64,000 nt of DNA from Pelagibius sp. (GCF_028281305.1 NZ_JANQKD010000043.1:1-64000), one strand, 5' to 3'. Positions 37,044 through 45,650 are shown, numbered from the stretch's first letter. Numbers and translations: made by a program. Notes: generated by a model not told the origin, from the sequence alone.

Positions 37044-37973
37044 GTGGCCCTTCTCATCAAGACCGATATCGATCGCGGCACCGCCTGGGCCGAAGCGCTG
37101 GCGGGCGCCTATCCCGAGCTTGACGTCCACACCTGGCCCTACGAGGGCGACCCGGCGGCCATTCACTACGCCCTGGTCTGGCAGCCGCCGGAGGGGGAGC
37201 TGAAGGGCTATCCGAACCTGAAGGCGATCTTTTCCATCGGTGCCGGCATCGACCACCTGGCAAGCGACCCGGACCTGCCGGAGGGCGTGCCGGTGGTGCG
37301 CATGGTCGAGCCGGGGCTGACCGCCGGCATGTCGGAGTACGTGGCCTATGCCGTGCTCGGCCACCACCGCTTCATGCTGGACTACGCCCGCCAGCGCGCC
37401 GAAAAGCTCTGGCGCGAAATCCCGCAGATCGCCGCCGGCGCCCGTCAGGTCGGCATGCTGGGCATGGGCGTGCTGGGCCGCGATGCGCTGGAGAAGCTGA
37501 TGCCCTTCGGCTTCAAGCTGGCCGGCTGGAGCCGCACGCCCAAGAGCATCACCGGCATTTCCTGCTATCACGGAGAGGAGGGCCTGCGGGAGTTCCTGGC
37601 CGAGACCGATATCCTGGTCTGCCTGCTGCCGCTGACGCCGGAGACCGAGGGCATTCTCTGCCGCGAGACCTTCGATCAACTGCCCGAGGGCGCGGCCGTG
37701 GTGAGCGTCGGGCGCGGTGGCCACCTGGTGGAGGACGACCTCCTGGCCGCCCTGGACAGCGGCCGGCTGAGCGGCGCCACGCTGGACGTCTTCCGCAAGG
37801 AGCCGCTGCCCAAGAAGCACCCCTTCTGGGCGCACCCCAGGATCTTCATCACCCCGCACATCGCCAGCATGACCCTTCCGGAAAGCGCCTGCCAGGCCGT
37901 GGTGGCGAACATCCACCGCTTGGAAGCCGGTGAGCCGCTGCGCCACGTCGTCGATATGGAGCGCGGGTACTGA
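37044..37973 (+). CDS. ghrA: GhrA-like glyoxylate/hydroxypyruvate reductase
   Basis: This 309-residue D-2-hydroxyacid dehydrogenase has the NAD(P)-binding motif VGMLGMGVLGRDALE (G-x-G-x2-G), then LAGWSR after strand 2, which suits NADPH use. The catalytic Arg is in VGRGGHLVEDDL, the Glu is in RKEPLPKKHPFW and the His is in ITPHIASMT. It resembles GhrA, which reduces glyoxylate and hydroxypyruvate. It starts at GTG (37044), 30 bp after yejF, so it may be co-transcribed with the peptide importer. Whether the linkage is functional is not clear. Confidence 0.9.
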   Translation: MALLIKTDIDRGTAWAEALAGAYPELDVHTWPYEGDPAAIHYALVWQPPEGELKGYPNLKAIFSIGAGIDHLASDPDLPEGVPVVRMVEPGLTAGMSEYVAYAVLGHHRFMLDYARQRAEKLWREIPQIAAGARQVGMLGMGVLGRDALEKLMPFGFKLAGWSRTPKSITGISCYHGEEGLREFLAETDILVCLLPLTPETEGILCRETFDQLPEGAAVVSVGRGGHLVEDDLLAALDSGRLSGATLDVFRKEPLPKKHPFWAHPRIFITPHIASMTLPESACQAVVANIHRLEAGEPLRHVVDMERGY

Positions 37974-38032
37974 CGCTTTCCGTCAGGGTCGCAGGACCAT
38001 CTGGGATGACGGCGAGTGAGACGGATAGGTCG

Positions 38033-38138
38033 TCACCCCCCTCCCGACCTCCCCCCATCAAAGGGGGGAGGGGCGAAGTTTAGCCGCCCGGAGAAGATCC
38101 CCCTCCCCCTTGATGGGGGAGGGTTGGGGTGGGGGTGA
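38033..38138. repeat. G-run/C-run palindromic intergenic element
   Basis: The left part, TCACCCCCCTCCCGACCTCC followed by a CCCCCCATCAAAGGGGGG core, is mirrored at the right by TTGATGGGGGAGGG and TTGGGGTGGGGGTGA. Several nested G/C-run hairpins are possible. Similar G-run elements are common in some alphaproteobacterial intergenic spaces from general knowledge. It lies between the ghrA-like gene and the convergent marR gene. Confidence 0.75.
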
Positions 38139-38181
38139 GCAACCGCTCCGCCAGCTGCCTGCTTTGCGTGGTCGTTCGTGT

Positions 38182-38535
38182 TTAGCCTTCGTCCAGCGTC
38201 CGCGCCGCTTCAGCGGCCATGTCGGCGAACTCGCGCAGGAAGACCGAGCCCTTGACGGTACGCTGCACCAGGATCGAACGGCGGTCCGCCTCGTCGGGCT
38301 TGCGGCGCAGGAACTCCAGGCCCTCGAGCCGGTCGAGGGCGCGGGTCACCGCCGGCTTGGACATGTTGAGCCGGGCGGCCAGACCACGCACGGTGTGCGG
38401 CGGCGGCGCCTGATAAACATGCAGCATGAGAGCGAACTGGCGCGCCGTCAGGTCCGGCAGCGCCCGGTTCAATCCGGCGACCATCACGCTGTGCCAGAGG
38501 GCCAGCGCCTGGGCAGGCTTCAGGTTCAGGCTCAC
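38182..38535 (-). CDS. MarR-family transcriptional regulator
   Basis: This 117-residue winged helix-turn-helix protein is shorter than usual MarR proteins (about 140). It shows the recognition-helix region TVRGLAARLNMSKPAVTRALDRLEGLEFLRRKPDEADRRSI, where the wing carries the Asp-x-Arg motif (DRRS). The N- and C-terminal dimerisation helices are present but short. It lies downstream of the leucyl-aminopeptidase-like gene on the same strand, with a 217-bp gap. The ligand and targets are unknown. Confidence 0.88.
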   Translation of the reverse strand: MSLNLKPAQALALWHSVMVAGLNRALPDLTARQFALMLHVYQAPPPHTVRGLAARLNMSKPAVTRALDRLEGLEFLRRKPDEADRRSILVQRTVKGSVFLREFADMAAEAARTLDEG

Positions 38536-38752
38536 GGGCCGGCGTTTCCGGCAACCGGCCTGATTGTCAGCCTGCTCTTTTGCAGCGGAGCGTCGAACAC
38601 GGCGGGCGCCCTATCTCGTTACAGATGCGGAACGAATTCTGCCCAAGGCCCGGTCCGGGCGCAAGGTCTGTCCCGACTTTGCCCCAGCCACGCTGAGACA
38701 TGGGAGTTTGCGGGAAGCCGCCTGACCGCCTGGGGCCGGAACCGCCGAACGG

Positions 38753-40150
38753 TCAGCGTTTCGCCGCGGGCGGGCGTCGGGTGAGCTCGGCGATGACCGC
38801 ATAGGCCGCACGCAGGCCCATGGCTTCGCCGCCTTCGGGCCGGCCCGGCTTGCCCGCCGGGTTCCACGCCATGATGTCGAAGTGCGCCCAACGCGTCGCC
38901 GGGCTGACGAACTGCTCCAGGAACAGCGCCGCCACGATGGCGCCGCCATAGGGGCTGCCGGCGATGTTGTTGAGGTCGGCGGTCTTGCTCTCCAGACCTT
39001 GGCGGTAGGGCTGGTGGAGCGGCAGGCGCCACATCGGGTCGTTCTCCGCCGCACTGTGGCGCAGCAGGCTGCCGGCCAGTTTGTCGTCGTTGCAGAAAAG
39101 CGCCGGCAGGTCGGGGCCCAGCGCAACCCGCGCCGCGCCGGTCAGCGTGGCGAAGTCGAGCAACAGGTCCGGCTTCTCGCTGTCGGCCTCGGCAAGGGCA
39201 TCACAGAGGATGAGCCGCCCCTCGGCGTCGGTGTTGCCCACCTCGACGGTCAGCCCTTTGCGGGTCTGCAGGATGTCCATCGGACGAAAGGCATTGCCGG
39301 AGACCGCGTTCTCCACCGCCGGGACCAGCACCCGCAGGCGCAGCGGCAGCTTCTGGGCCATGATGAGCGCGGCCAGGCCGAGCGCGTGGGCGGCCCCGCC
39401 CATGTCCTTCTTCATCAGTTTCATGCCGGAGGCGGGCTTCAGGTCGAGGCCGCCGGAATCGAAGCAGACCCCCTTGCCCACCAGGGTCACCCGCGGCCCC
39501 CGTGTGCCCCAGCGCAGATCGATCAGCCGCGGCTCGTCGGCGGCGGCGCGGCCGACGGCATGCACTGCCGGATAGTTCTTGCGCAGCAGCGCATCGCCGA
39601 CAATCACGCTGCACTTGGCGCGGTGACGTCTGGCCAGCGCCTTGGCGGCATCCGCCAGCGCCGCCGGGCCCAGGTCGTTGGCCGGCGTGTTCACCAGGTC
39701 GCGCACCAGGAAGGTCGCTTCGGCGGTGTGGGCGGCAAGGTCCTGATCGGCCCCCTTGGGCCAGACCAGGCTGGCGTAGTCGCGTCCGTTTTCCTTATAG
39801 CGGGTGAACGCATAGGTGCCGAGCTGCCAGCCGAGCGCCGCCTTGGTGGCAGCCGCCGGGCGCAGCGTCTGGGTCAGGCGATAGCGGCCGGGCGGCAGCG
39901 TCGAAGGCAGGGCGGAAAACGACCACATCGGCTCCTTGGCGTCGATGATGGCGAGGGCCTCGTCCAGCGCGCCATCCGCACCGGGCAAAGGGCAAACGGC
40001 ACCGGGCGCCGCCTTGAACCCGCTTGCCGCGATCCAGCGGCGGCGCTCGGCACTTTGCTGCTGCAACCAGTCATCGAAGGTCTCGCGGGAAAGCACGGTC
40101 AGGGGTTTGGCGGAGGGGTCGTCGGAAACCAGAAAGGATGTCGTTGCCAA
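38753..40150 (-). CDS. Leucyl-aminopeptidase-family (M17) peptidase
   Basis: The best start is TTG at 40150 (GGAG about nine bases upstream), giving 465 residues; no ATG lies in the right place. The C-terminal M17 catalytic domain shows VTLVGKGVCFDSGGLDLKP (metal Lys and Asp), KDMGGAAHALG, and the signature VGNTDAEGRLILCDAL with metal Asp and Glu and the catalytic Arg. The N-terminal domain (about 1-150) is poorly conserved, as usual. It should remove N-terminal residues from peptides in the cytoplasm. It is divergent from the GST gene by 183 bp. Confidence 0.92.
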   Translation of the reverse strand: MATTSFLVSDDPSAKPLTVLSRETFDDWLQQQSAERRRWIAASGFKAAPGAVCPLPGADGALDEALAIIDAKEPMWSFSALPSTLPPGRYRLTQTLRPAAATKAALGWQLGTYAFTRYKENGRDYASLVWPKGADQDLAAHTAEATFLVRDLVNTPANDLGPAALADAAKALARRHRAKCSVIVGDALLRKNYPAVHAVGRAAADEPRLIDLRWGTRGPRVTLVGKGVCFDSGGLDLKPASGMKLMKKDMGGAAHALGLAALIMAQKLPLRLRVLVPAVENAVSGNAFRPMDILQTRKGLTVEVGNTDAEGRLILCDALAEADSEKPDLLLDFATLTGAARVALGPDLPALFCNDDKLAGSLLRHSAAENDPMWRLPLHQPYRQGLESKTADLNNIAGSPYGGAIVAALFLEQFVSPATRWAHFDIMAWNPAGKPGRPEGGEAMGLRAAYAVIAELTRRPPAAKR

Positions 40151-40333
40151 GGCTGCGGGCTCCGAATGCGCGGGAGAAAGAGGCGAGAAAAGCCATGCCG
40201 CAGGGCGGGCCGGCGACGAACGGCTTGCGTGGCGCGCGCATCTTTGCGCTAAATCGCGGCCCTGTCGAGCCGAACAAAGGCCAGACCCACAAAAGTCAGG
40301 CCGAAGAATGGCCGAGCCGGAGAACCCACCCCG

Positions 40334-40981
40334 ATGCCCCGCTACACGCTCATTCTCGGCAACAAGAGCTACTCCTCCTGGTCCCTGCGCGGCTGGCTGA
40401 TCGCCAAGCTGGCCGGCATCGCCTTCGAGGAGGAGGTCATCTTTCTGCGCAAGCCCGATACCCGGTCGAGGATCCTGGCCCACAGCCCGGCCGGCCAGGT
40501 CCCGGCGCTGATCGAGGACGGCGAAGCGATCTGGGACAGCCTGGCCATCGGCGAACATCTGGCCGAGCGCTATCCCGACAGAGGGCTCTGGCCGGCCGAC
40601 CCGCGCGCGCGCAGCCGGGCGCGCTCGGTGGTGGCGGAGATGCACTCCGGCTTTCGCGCCCTGCGCATGGCCCTGCCCATGGATCTGCGCCGCCGCTATC
40701 CCGACCATCCCTTGAGCCCGGAGGTCGCGGAGGACATCGCCCGCATCGAGGCGATCTGGCGCGACTGCCGCGCGCGCCATGGCCTGGACGGCGCTTTCCT
40801 GTTCGGCGCCCCGACCATCGCCGATGCCTTCTACGCACCGGTCGTCACCCGGTTCCGCAGTTTCGAGGTGACGCTGGCCGCGGACAGCGAGGCCTACTGC
40901 ACGACAATCATGGACTGGTCGCCGATGCGCCAGTGGCTGGCGGAAGCGGCCGAGGAAAGCGAAACCATCGCGTTTTTCTGA
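40334..40981 (+). CDS. Glutathione S-transferase family protein
   Basis: This 215-residue protein has a thioredoxin-like N-terminal domain (about 1-78) beginning YTLILGNKSYSSWSLRGWL, with the likely catalytic Ser/Tyr region and the VPALIEDGEAIWDSLAI glutathione-binding motif. An all-helical C-terminal domain (about 90-210) has the conserved TIADAFYAPVV N-capping box. The YSSWS start resembles a group of bacterial GSTs of uncertain substrate. It stands alone, divergent from the aminopeptidase. Confidence 0.9.
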   Translation: MPRYTLILGNKSYSSWSLRGWLIAKLAGIAFEEEVIFLRKPDTRSRILAHSPAGQVPALIEDGEAIWDSLAIGEHLAERYPDRGLWPADPRARSRARSVVAEMHSGFRALRMALPMDLRRRYPDHPLSPEVAEDIARIEAIWRDCRARHGLDGAFLFGAPTIADAFYAPVVTRFRSFEVTLAADSEAYCTTIMDWSPMRQWLAEAAEESETIAFF

Positions 40982-41017
40982 GGATTTCCGCCGGGGCGGC
41001 CCGGCCTACTGCCCTGC

Positions 41018-42076
41018 CTACTGCCCTGCCTCATCCAGGGCCCCGACTTCTCGGTAGTAGCGCTCAGCCCCGGGGTGCAGGGGTACGCCCAGTCCCTCCG
41101 TGGCCTTCTCGATAACGATCTGGCTGCCCTTGGGGTGGCCCTTTTCGAGCAGCTGGCGCGTGCTGGGGTGCCACAGGGCGCGGGTGATCTGATAGACCGT
41201 CTCCTCCGGCACGCCTTCCGCGACCAGCCACTGCGCCCCGACCGAAACCGTGTGGGTTTCGCCGATCCCCGGATAAACTCCGGTGGGCAGCATGTGGTCG
41301 GCGAAGAAGGGAGAGTCCTTCAGCAGGGCCTCTACCGCCGGACCCTCGATGGGCACCAGTTCGATAAGCGCTTCCTCCGCCAGTTCCTGCACGGCTGCCG
41401 CGGGGGTGCCGGCGGTGAAGAAGAAGCCGTCGATCTCCGCTTCGCGCAGGGCATCGGCCGCCGCGCCGGAGCCAAGCGGCACGTCCTCCACATCGCTTTC
41501 GCTCAGGCCGAAGGCTTTCAGGATCAACAGGGCGTTGACCCTTGTGCCGGAGCCCTTGCGGTCCAGCGAGATGCGCTTGCCGCGCAGGTCCCCCACGCTC
41601 TTGATCGCGGAATCGAAGCGCACGACCAGGTGAATGGTTTCTGGATAGAGATTGGCGATCGCCCGCAGGCCCGAAACGGCGCCTTCCTCCTGGAAGAGCT
41701 CCTCCCCGTTGAAAGCCCAGTAGGCAACGTCCGACTGGCTGAAGCCCGATTCGACGGTCCCGTCACGGATCTGGCGGACATTGTCCACCGACCCGCGGGT
41801 CGACTGCGCCACGGCCACCAGGCCCGGCGCGCCGCAACTGCCGCCGCGGTCACAGTCCCGGCTGCCGGGCGGCGAGGAGATCGCGCTGGCAATGATGCCG
41901 CCGACCGGAAAGTAGGTGCCGGCGGTCGACCCCGTCCCGATCCGGAAGAACGTGATGTCCTGCGCGGCGGCGGCTGCAAAGCCCGCCAGGAGCAGGAGGG
42001 CCGAGAGCAGGGGCATCAACAGACCCTGGCGACGCGCCCTGCCGGCGCTTGTTGTGAACCTGGAGCGGCGATGCAT
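41018..42076 (-). CDS. TAXI-type TRAP transporter solute-binding protein, orphan
   Basis: The ATG at 42076 is preceded by AAAGAGG and gives 352 residues; the upstream in-frame ATG is less likely. A signal peptide with a hydrophobic core (about 14-38, ending AAAAQ) is followed by FFRIGTGSTAGTYFPVGGIIA, the hallmark of TAXI-family binding proteins, and by GDLRGKRISLDRKGSGTRVNA. Such proteins feed TRAP permeases with organic acids. No DctQ/DctM-type permease gene is in this window, so the partner must be elsewhere. It is the last gene of a minus-strand block with the TVP38, oxidoreductase and cupredoxin-like genes. Confidence 0.9.
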   Translation of the reverse strand: MHRRSRFTTSAGRARRQGLLMPLLSALLLLAGFAAAAAQDITFFRIGTGSTAGTYFPVGGIIASAISSPPGSRDCDRGGSCGAPGLVAVAQSTRGSVDNVRQIRDGTVESGFSQSDVAYWAFNGEELFQEEGAVSGLRAIANLYPETIHLVVRFDSAIKSVGDLRGKRISLDRKGSGTRVNALLILKAFGLSESDVEDVPLGSGAAADALREAEIDGFFFTAGTPAAAVQELAEEALIELVPIEGPAVEALLKDSPFFADHMLPTGVYPGIGETHTVSVGAQWLVAEGVPEETVYQITRALWHPSTRQLLEKGHPKGSQIVIEKATEGLGVPLHPGAERYYREVGALDEAGQ

Positions 42077-42196
42077 TGGCGCCTCTTTGCGGGAGCCGGC
42101 CGGGCGGCCGACTGTGAGCACCGCCACAGCATATCAAGCCGGCCGGACGGGCGCCAGGGTGGCGCCCGTCCGGCCCGGCCTTCAAATCCTCACCGC

Positions 42197-42991
42197 TCAG
42201 CTTCGGGCGCGCCGCGCCTTCACGTGCTTGTAGGCCACCGGCAGCAGCGAGAGCAGCGACAGCCCCACCAGCCCGGCAATGACCTCAGGCGTCAGCACCG
42301 AGCCGACGGAGAAACCGCCGCCCTGATCGAAGACCGACCCGAGACCAGCGCCGGCCAGGACGAAAACCACGGTGCCCGGAATGATCCCGAACAGGGTGCC
42401 CAGCACGTAGGTGCGCAAAGGCACGCCCAGGAAGGCCGGCACCAGGTTGACGATGAAGAAGGGAAACAGCGGGATCAGACGCAGCACCAGAAGATAGCTG
42501 AGAGCGTTCTCCTGAAAACCCGCCTCCATGCGTTTCAGGAACGGCCCGGCGCGGTCGCGCAGAGCGGAGCCGAGCGCCGAGCGCGCGATCAGAAAGACCG
42601 CGGTTGCGCCCAGGGTCGCGGCGAGAACGACATAGACGGCACCTGTTGCGACACCGAAAAGGAAGCCCCCGGCAATGGTCAGCACCACGCCGCCCGGCAG
42701 CGAGAGGGCCGTCGCCAGGGCGTAGAGCGAGACGAAAGCCAGGCCGGCAAGGACGGCGTTGTCCGCCACAAAGCCGTTCAGAAGGGCGCGGTGCTGGCGC
42801 AAGGCGTCGATGGAAAGATGCTCGTGCAGACCCAGCGAGAAGGCCGTTGCAACGGCCGCCGCCAGAACGGCCAGCGGCAGAAAGCGCTTCACGCGGGACG
42901 GTTTCTTGGCGGGATGAGTGTTGGTGTCCACTGTGGTGGCCTCCGTTGCGGTTCGCGGCACGGGGCCAGAGGTCGATACATGGTTGCTCAT
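42197..42991 (-). CDS. TVP38/TMEM64 family (DedA-like) membrane protein, paralogue 2
   Basis: This 264-residue protein starts at an ATG with CTGGAG upstream. It has a Thr-rich cytoplasmic tail, a membrane segment (about 33-52), and the VTT core with GGVVLTIAGGFLFGVATG and the ENALSYLLVLRLIPLFPFFI and NLVPAFLGVPL motif. The core is almost the same as in the protein at 4166-4912. It lies directly downstream of a FAD disulfide oxidoreductase gene; these two families are often adjacent or fused in bacteria from general knowledge. Substrate unknown. The C-terminus ends KHVKARRARS. Confidence 0.9.
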   Translation of the reverse strand: MSNHVSTSGPVPRTATEATTVDTNTHPAKKPSRVKRFLPLAVLAAAVATAFSLGLHEHLSIDALRQHRALLNGFVADNAVLAGLAFVSLYALATALSLPGGVVLTIAGGFLFGVATGAVYVVLAATLGATAVFLIARSALGSALRDRAGPFLKRMEAGFQENALSYLLVLRLIPLFPFFIVNLVPAFLGVPLRTYVLGTLFGIIPGTVVFVLAGAGLGSVFDQGGGFSVGSVLTPEVIAGLVGLSLLSLLPVAYKHVKARRARS

Positions 42992-43102
42992 GACACACTC
43001 CAGGCTTGCCGCCCCACGCCGCTCGTGCGGGCGGTGGTTGATGAATTCAAACGATTGCTGCCTTGCGGCCGCCGGGCGGCCTTTCGTCTGCGCCTTAGGT
43101 CT

Positions 43103-43148
43103 GGGCCCTAACTCGGGCCCCCTGACTCTGGGTCCCTGACTCTGGGTC
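43103..43148. repeat. Hairpin and 14-bp tandem repeat after the oxidoreductase gene
   Basis: GGGCCC (43103-43108) and GGGCCC (43115-43120) form a short palindrome, and CCTGACTCTGGGTC occurs twice in tandem (43121-43134, 43135-43148) up to the oxidoreductase stop codon. It may be a slippage product or part of a termination zone. Confidence 0.7.
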
Positions 43149-44573
43149 CTAGAAGCGCAGCAGGAACCGGACGATCTTCTTCGTACGCTCGCTGAACAAG
43201 CTCGCGGTGTAGTAGCTCCCCGCGACCCGCTTGTTGACCTCGCCCAGGGTCGGATAGGGCGCGATCATGTTGGCCATGGCGCCGATCTTCAGGCCCTGGC
43301 TGATGGCCAGCACCCAGGGCTGGAGCAGCTCGCCGGCGTGGAGCCCGGCGATCGAGGCGCCGAGGATCTTGCCCCGCGCACCCACCACCACTTTGATCAG
43401 CCCCTCGGTCGCCTGCTCCGCCTGGGCGCGGTCGTTCTCGGCGAAGGACCATTTGAGCGCCCGCACCTTGTCCCCGTACTGTTCGCGCGCCTGGGCTTCG
43501 GTCAGGCCCACGTGGGCGACCTCCGGGTCGGTGAAGGTGACCCAGGGCACCGCCTTGTAGTCGACCTTGGCGGGCAGCTTGAAGAGGGCGTTGCGGATGA
43601 CGATGCCTGCGTGATAGCCGGCCATATGGGTGAACTGATAGCCGCCGGCCACATCGCCGATGGCGAAGATCTTCTTGTTGGTCGTCCGCAGGCGCTCGTC
43701 GACCTCGATGCCCTTGGGGGAATAGGCGACACCGGCGACTTCCAGATTCAGGCCAGCCACATTGGCCTTGCGCCCGGCGGCGACCAAAAGGTGGGAGCCC
43801 ACGAGCTGCTTCGTTTCGCCGTTTTCCTCGATGGTCACGGCGACGCCGTTGCCCTGCTGCACCACCTCCTTAATGGCGATGCCTTCGTGAATCTCAATGC
43901 CGTCCTCGACCAGACGCTTGCGCGCGAAGGCAGTGACGTCGGGGTCGTCTTTGCCAAGCACCGTGAACATCTCCAGCAGCGAAACCCTGGCCCCCAGGCG
44001 ACGCTGCGCCTGGGCCAGCTCGGCCCCGATCGGGCCGCCGCCGATAACGATCAGGTGGTCGGGACGCTCGGCCAGATCGAAGACGGTTTCGTTGGTCAGG
44101 AAGGGCACCTGATCCAGGCCCGGGATCGGCGGCACGGCGGCCGAGGAGCCGGTGGCAATGACGAAGCGCTTGGCCTTGATGCGGGTGTCGCCGGCCATCA
44201 CCTCGCCCGGACCGGTGAAGCTGCCGGCCGACTGGATCACGGTGACGCCGAGCTCCTCGAACCGTTCCACCGAGTCGTGCGGCGCGATGGCGGCGATGAC
44301 GCTGCGGACGTGATCGCGCACGGCGAGGAAGTCGACCTCCGGCTCGTGGCCGTTGACCCCGAACCTGCCGGCGTGGCGCACCGTGTCGGCCGCGTGGCCG
44401 GCGGCGATCAGGGACTTGGAGGGCACGCAGCCGTAGTTCAGGCAGTCGCCGCCCATCTTTCCCTTTTCGAGCAGAACCACATTGGCACCCATCTGGGAGG
44501 CGCCGGCGGCCACCGAAAGGCCGCCGGAGCCGGCCCCGATTACGCAGATATCCGCTTGGATGGTCTTGGCCAT
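43149..44573 (-). CDS. FAD-dependent pyridine nucleotide-disulfide oxidoreductase (MerA/Lpd-like)
   Basis: This 474-residue flavoprotein has the FAD motif CVIGAGSGGLSVA, the redox-active disulfide GGDCLNYGCVPSK (Cys44, Cys49), the NAD(P)H motif VIGGGPIGAELAQ, and the FAD-binding FAIGDVAGG. The C-terminal interface domain has APYPTLGE where lipoamide dehydrogenases have HPT, so the usual base His is Tyr, as I recall in MerA. The MerA C-terminal vicinal Cys pair and N-terminal metal-binding domain are absent. It is neither a plain lipoamide dehydrogenase nor a functional MerA by these criteria. It lies upstream of a TVP38 gene. Confidence 0.9.
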   Translation of the reverse strand: MAKTIQADICVIGAGSGGLSVAAGASQMGANVVLLEKGKMGGDCLNYGCVPSKSLIAAGHAADTVRHAGRFGVNGHEPEVDFLAVRDHVRSVIAAIAPHDSVERFEELGVTVIQSAGSFTGPGEVMAGDTRIKAKRFVIATGSSAAVPPIPGLDQVPFLTNETVFDLAERPDHLIVIGGGPIGAELAQAQRRLGARVSLLEMFTVLGKDDPDVTAFARKRLVEDGIEIHEGIAIKEVVQQGNGVAVTIEENGETKQLVGSHLLVAAGRKANVAGLNLEVAGVAYSPKGIEVDERLRTTNKKIFAIGDVAGGYQFTHMAGYHAGIVIRNALFKLPAKVDYKAVPWVTFTDPEVAHVGLTEAQAREQYGDKVRALKWSFAENDRAQAEQATEGLIKVVVGARGKILGASIAGLHAGELLQPWVLAISQGLKIGAMANMIAPYPTLGEVNKRVAGSYYTASLFSERTKKIVRFLLRF

Positions 44574-44619
44574 CGTGCTGTTCCTTGTCCGAGCCTTGTG
44601 TCTTTCTGAGACGGGGCCG

Positions 44620-45102
44620 TTAGCCTTCGACGACGATCTTGTAGTTCGGCGTCGGGTTCAGCGGGCAGCTGTAGATGTACTCGCCCGCCTCGAGGGTGAC
44701 TTCGTAGTCCTTGGTCGTGCCCTGGCTGAGGCCACCGCCGGAGACCGAAGTCTTGTTCAGTTTGTGCAGCGGATTGCGCCAGTCATAGTCATGCTCGCGC
44801 ACCCAGAAGCCGAGATCGTAGGGCACGTTCTTGTTTGTGACCCGGAAGACGTACTTGCCGGGCTTCAGCGTCAGCACCTTGGCGCTGGCCAGACGGTCGG
44901 CGCCGCTTTCGGCGTTGATCGCCTCGCAGTCGGCCTTCTGGGTGGAGGTGTAGCCGTGGTCGCCGCCGTCTTCGACTTCGACGAACTGGCAGGCGGTCTG
45001 GGTCAGCTCGATCACCTGCGCCTCCTCGGCCGAGGCAGAAGAGATACCAAAGACCAGGGCCCCGGCAGCGAGGGAAGCCGTGCTCAGAAAGGCCTTCTTC
45101 AT
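44620..45102 (-). CDS. Secreted cupredoxin-like protein without classic copper ligands
   Basis: The ATG at 45102 is preceded by AAGGAG and gives 160 residues with a Sec signal (about 1-25, ending SASAEE). The mature part has the beta pattern of a small cupredoxin-like sandwich: KVLTLKPGKYVFRVTNKNVP, then TKDYEVTLEAGEYIYSCPLN with a Cys at 146. The spacing after the Cys (CPLNPTPNY) lacks the His and Met of type 1 copper sites. Other cysteines are 38 and 59. The role is unknown. It is the first gene of the minus-strand oxidoreductase block, about 46 bp before it. Confidence 0.75.
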   Translation of the reverse strand: MKKAFLSTASLAAGALVFGISSASAEEAQVIELTQTACQFVEVEDGGDHGYTSTQKADCEAINAESGADRLASAKVLTLKPGKYVFRVTNKNVPYDLGFWVREHDYDWRNPLHKLNKTSVSGGGLSQGTTKDYEVTLEAGEYIYSCPLNPTPNYKIVVEG

Positions 45103-45650
45103 AACGCTTTCTCCTTGTCGCTGTAGCGGGGTCGCATGCCGTCTCGGTGGTCCCCCGACCTGGGTCCGGGTGCCCGCCACGCTCCCCCTGCAGGCGCCCC
45201 TTCTGCAGCTCAGATAGTAAGGCAGAATTCCGCCAAAAGGCCTCTCACAGGGATGTGACCCTTCGTTACGAGCGCCGAACCGCCGGATAAACCCTCTCTA
45301 AACCCCATTGGGAGCCAACAACGGAGCGCAATCAAGCGATGATCATACGCCGGGCCGCGTTACAGGACCGTTTGCATGCTTCCAGCCGGCTTTCACGGCA
45401 GCAAACCGCGCCGCAACCCGCGGGCGGATCCGGTGCGCAGGGAATCGCGTGCCACTGGGTTTCGCCGCCCATCCGGGCATGTTCCAAGCGCGGAAAAGGC
45501 GCAAATCTGCAGGGCTTTGGGGGGGCTGGCCGGGATCTGACGTCGGTCACAGGGGCGGTTTCGTCTAAACATGATCCGCTCTAGCCGTCCGGAAGGCGGG
45601 ATGACACAATTCCTGCTCCGTTAACCGATCCGGAAGCCCCCGCAGCCCTC
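45103..45650. other. 548-bp intergenic region with a half repeat
   Basis: Three mutually overlapping frames here give no recognisable protein. The region carries, at 45564-45583, a single arm of the element at 1951-1960. Near 45100-45250 it holds the divergent start region of the cupredoxin-like gene. I see no RNA gene. Confidence 0.5.

Noticed and set aside
43149..44573. Mercuric reductase as the firm call
   Set aside because: The C-terminal Cys pair and NmerA domain are missing and no other mer gene is near.
45308..45584. Short frames of 72-86 codons upstream of the SLC13 gene
   Set aside because: Three different frames cover the same bases on both strands, none with a ribosome-binding site or a recognisable protein, and the region holds a dispersed repeat arm.
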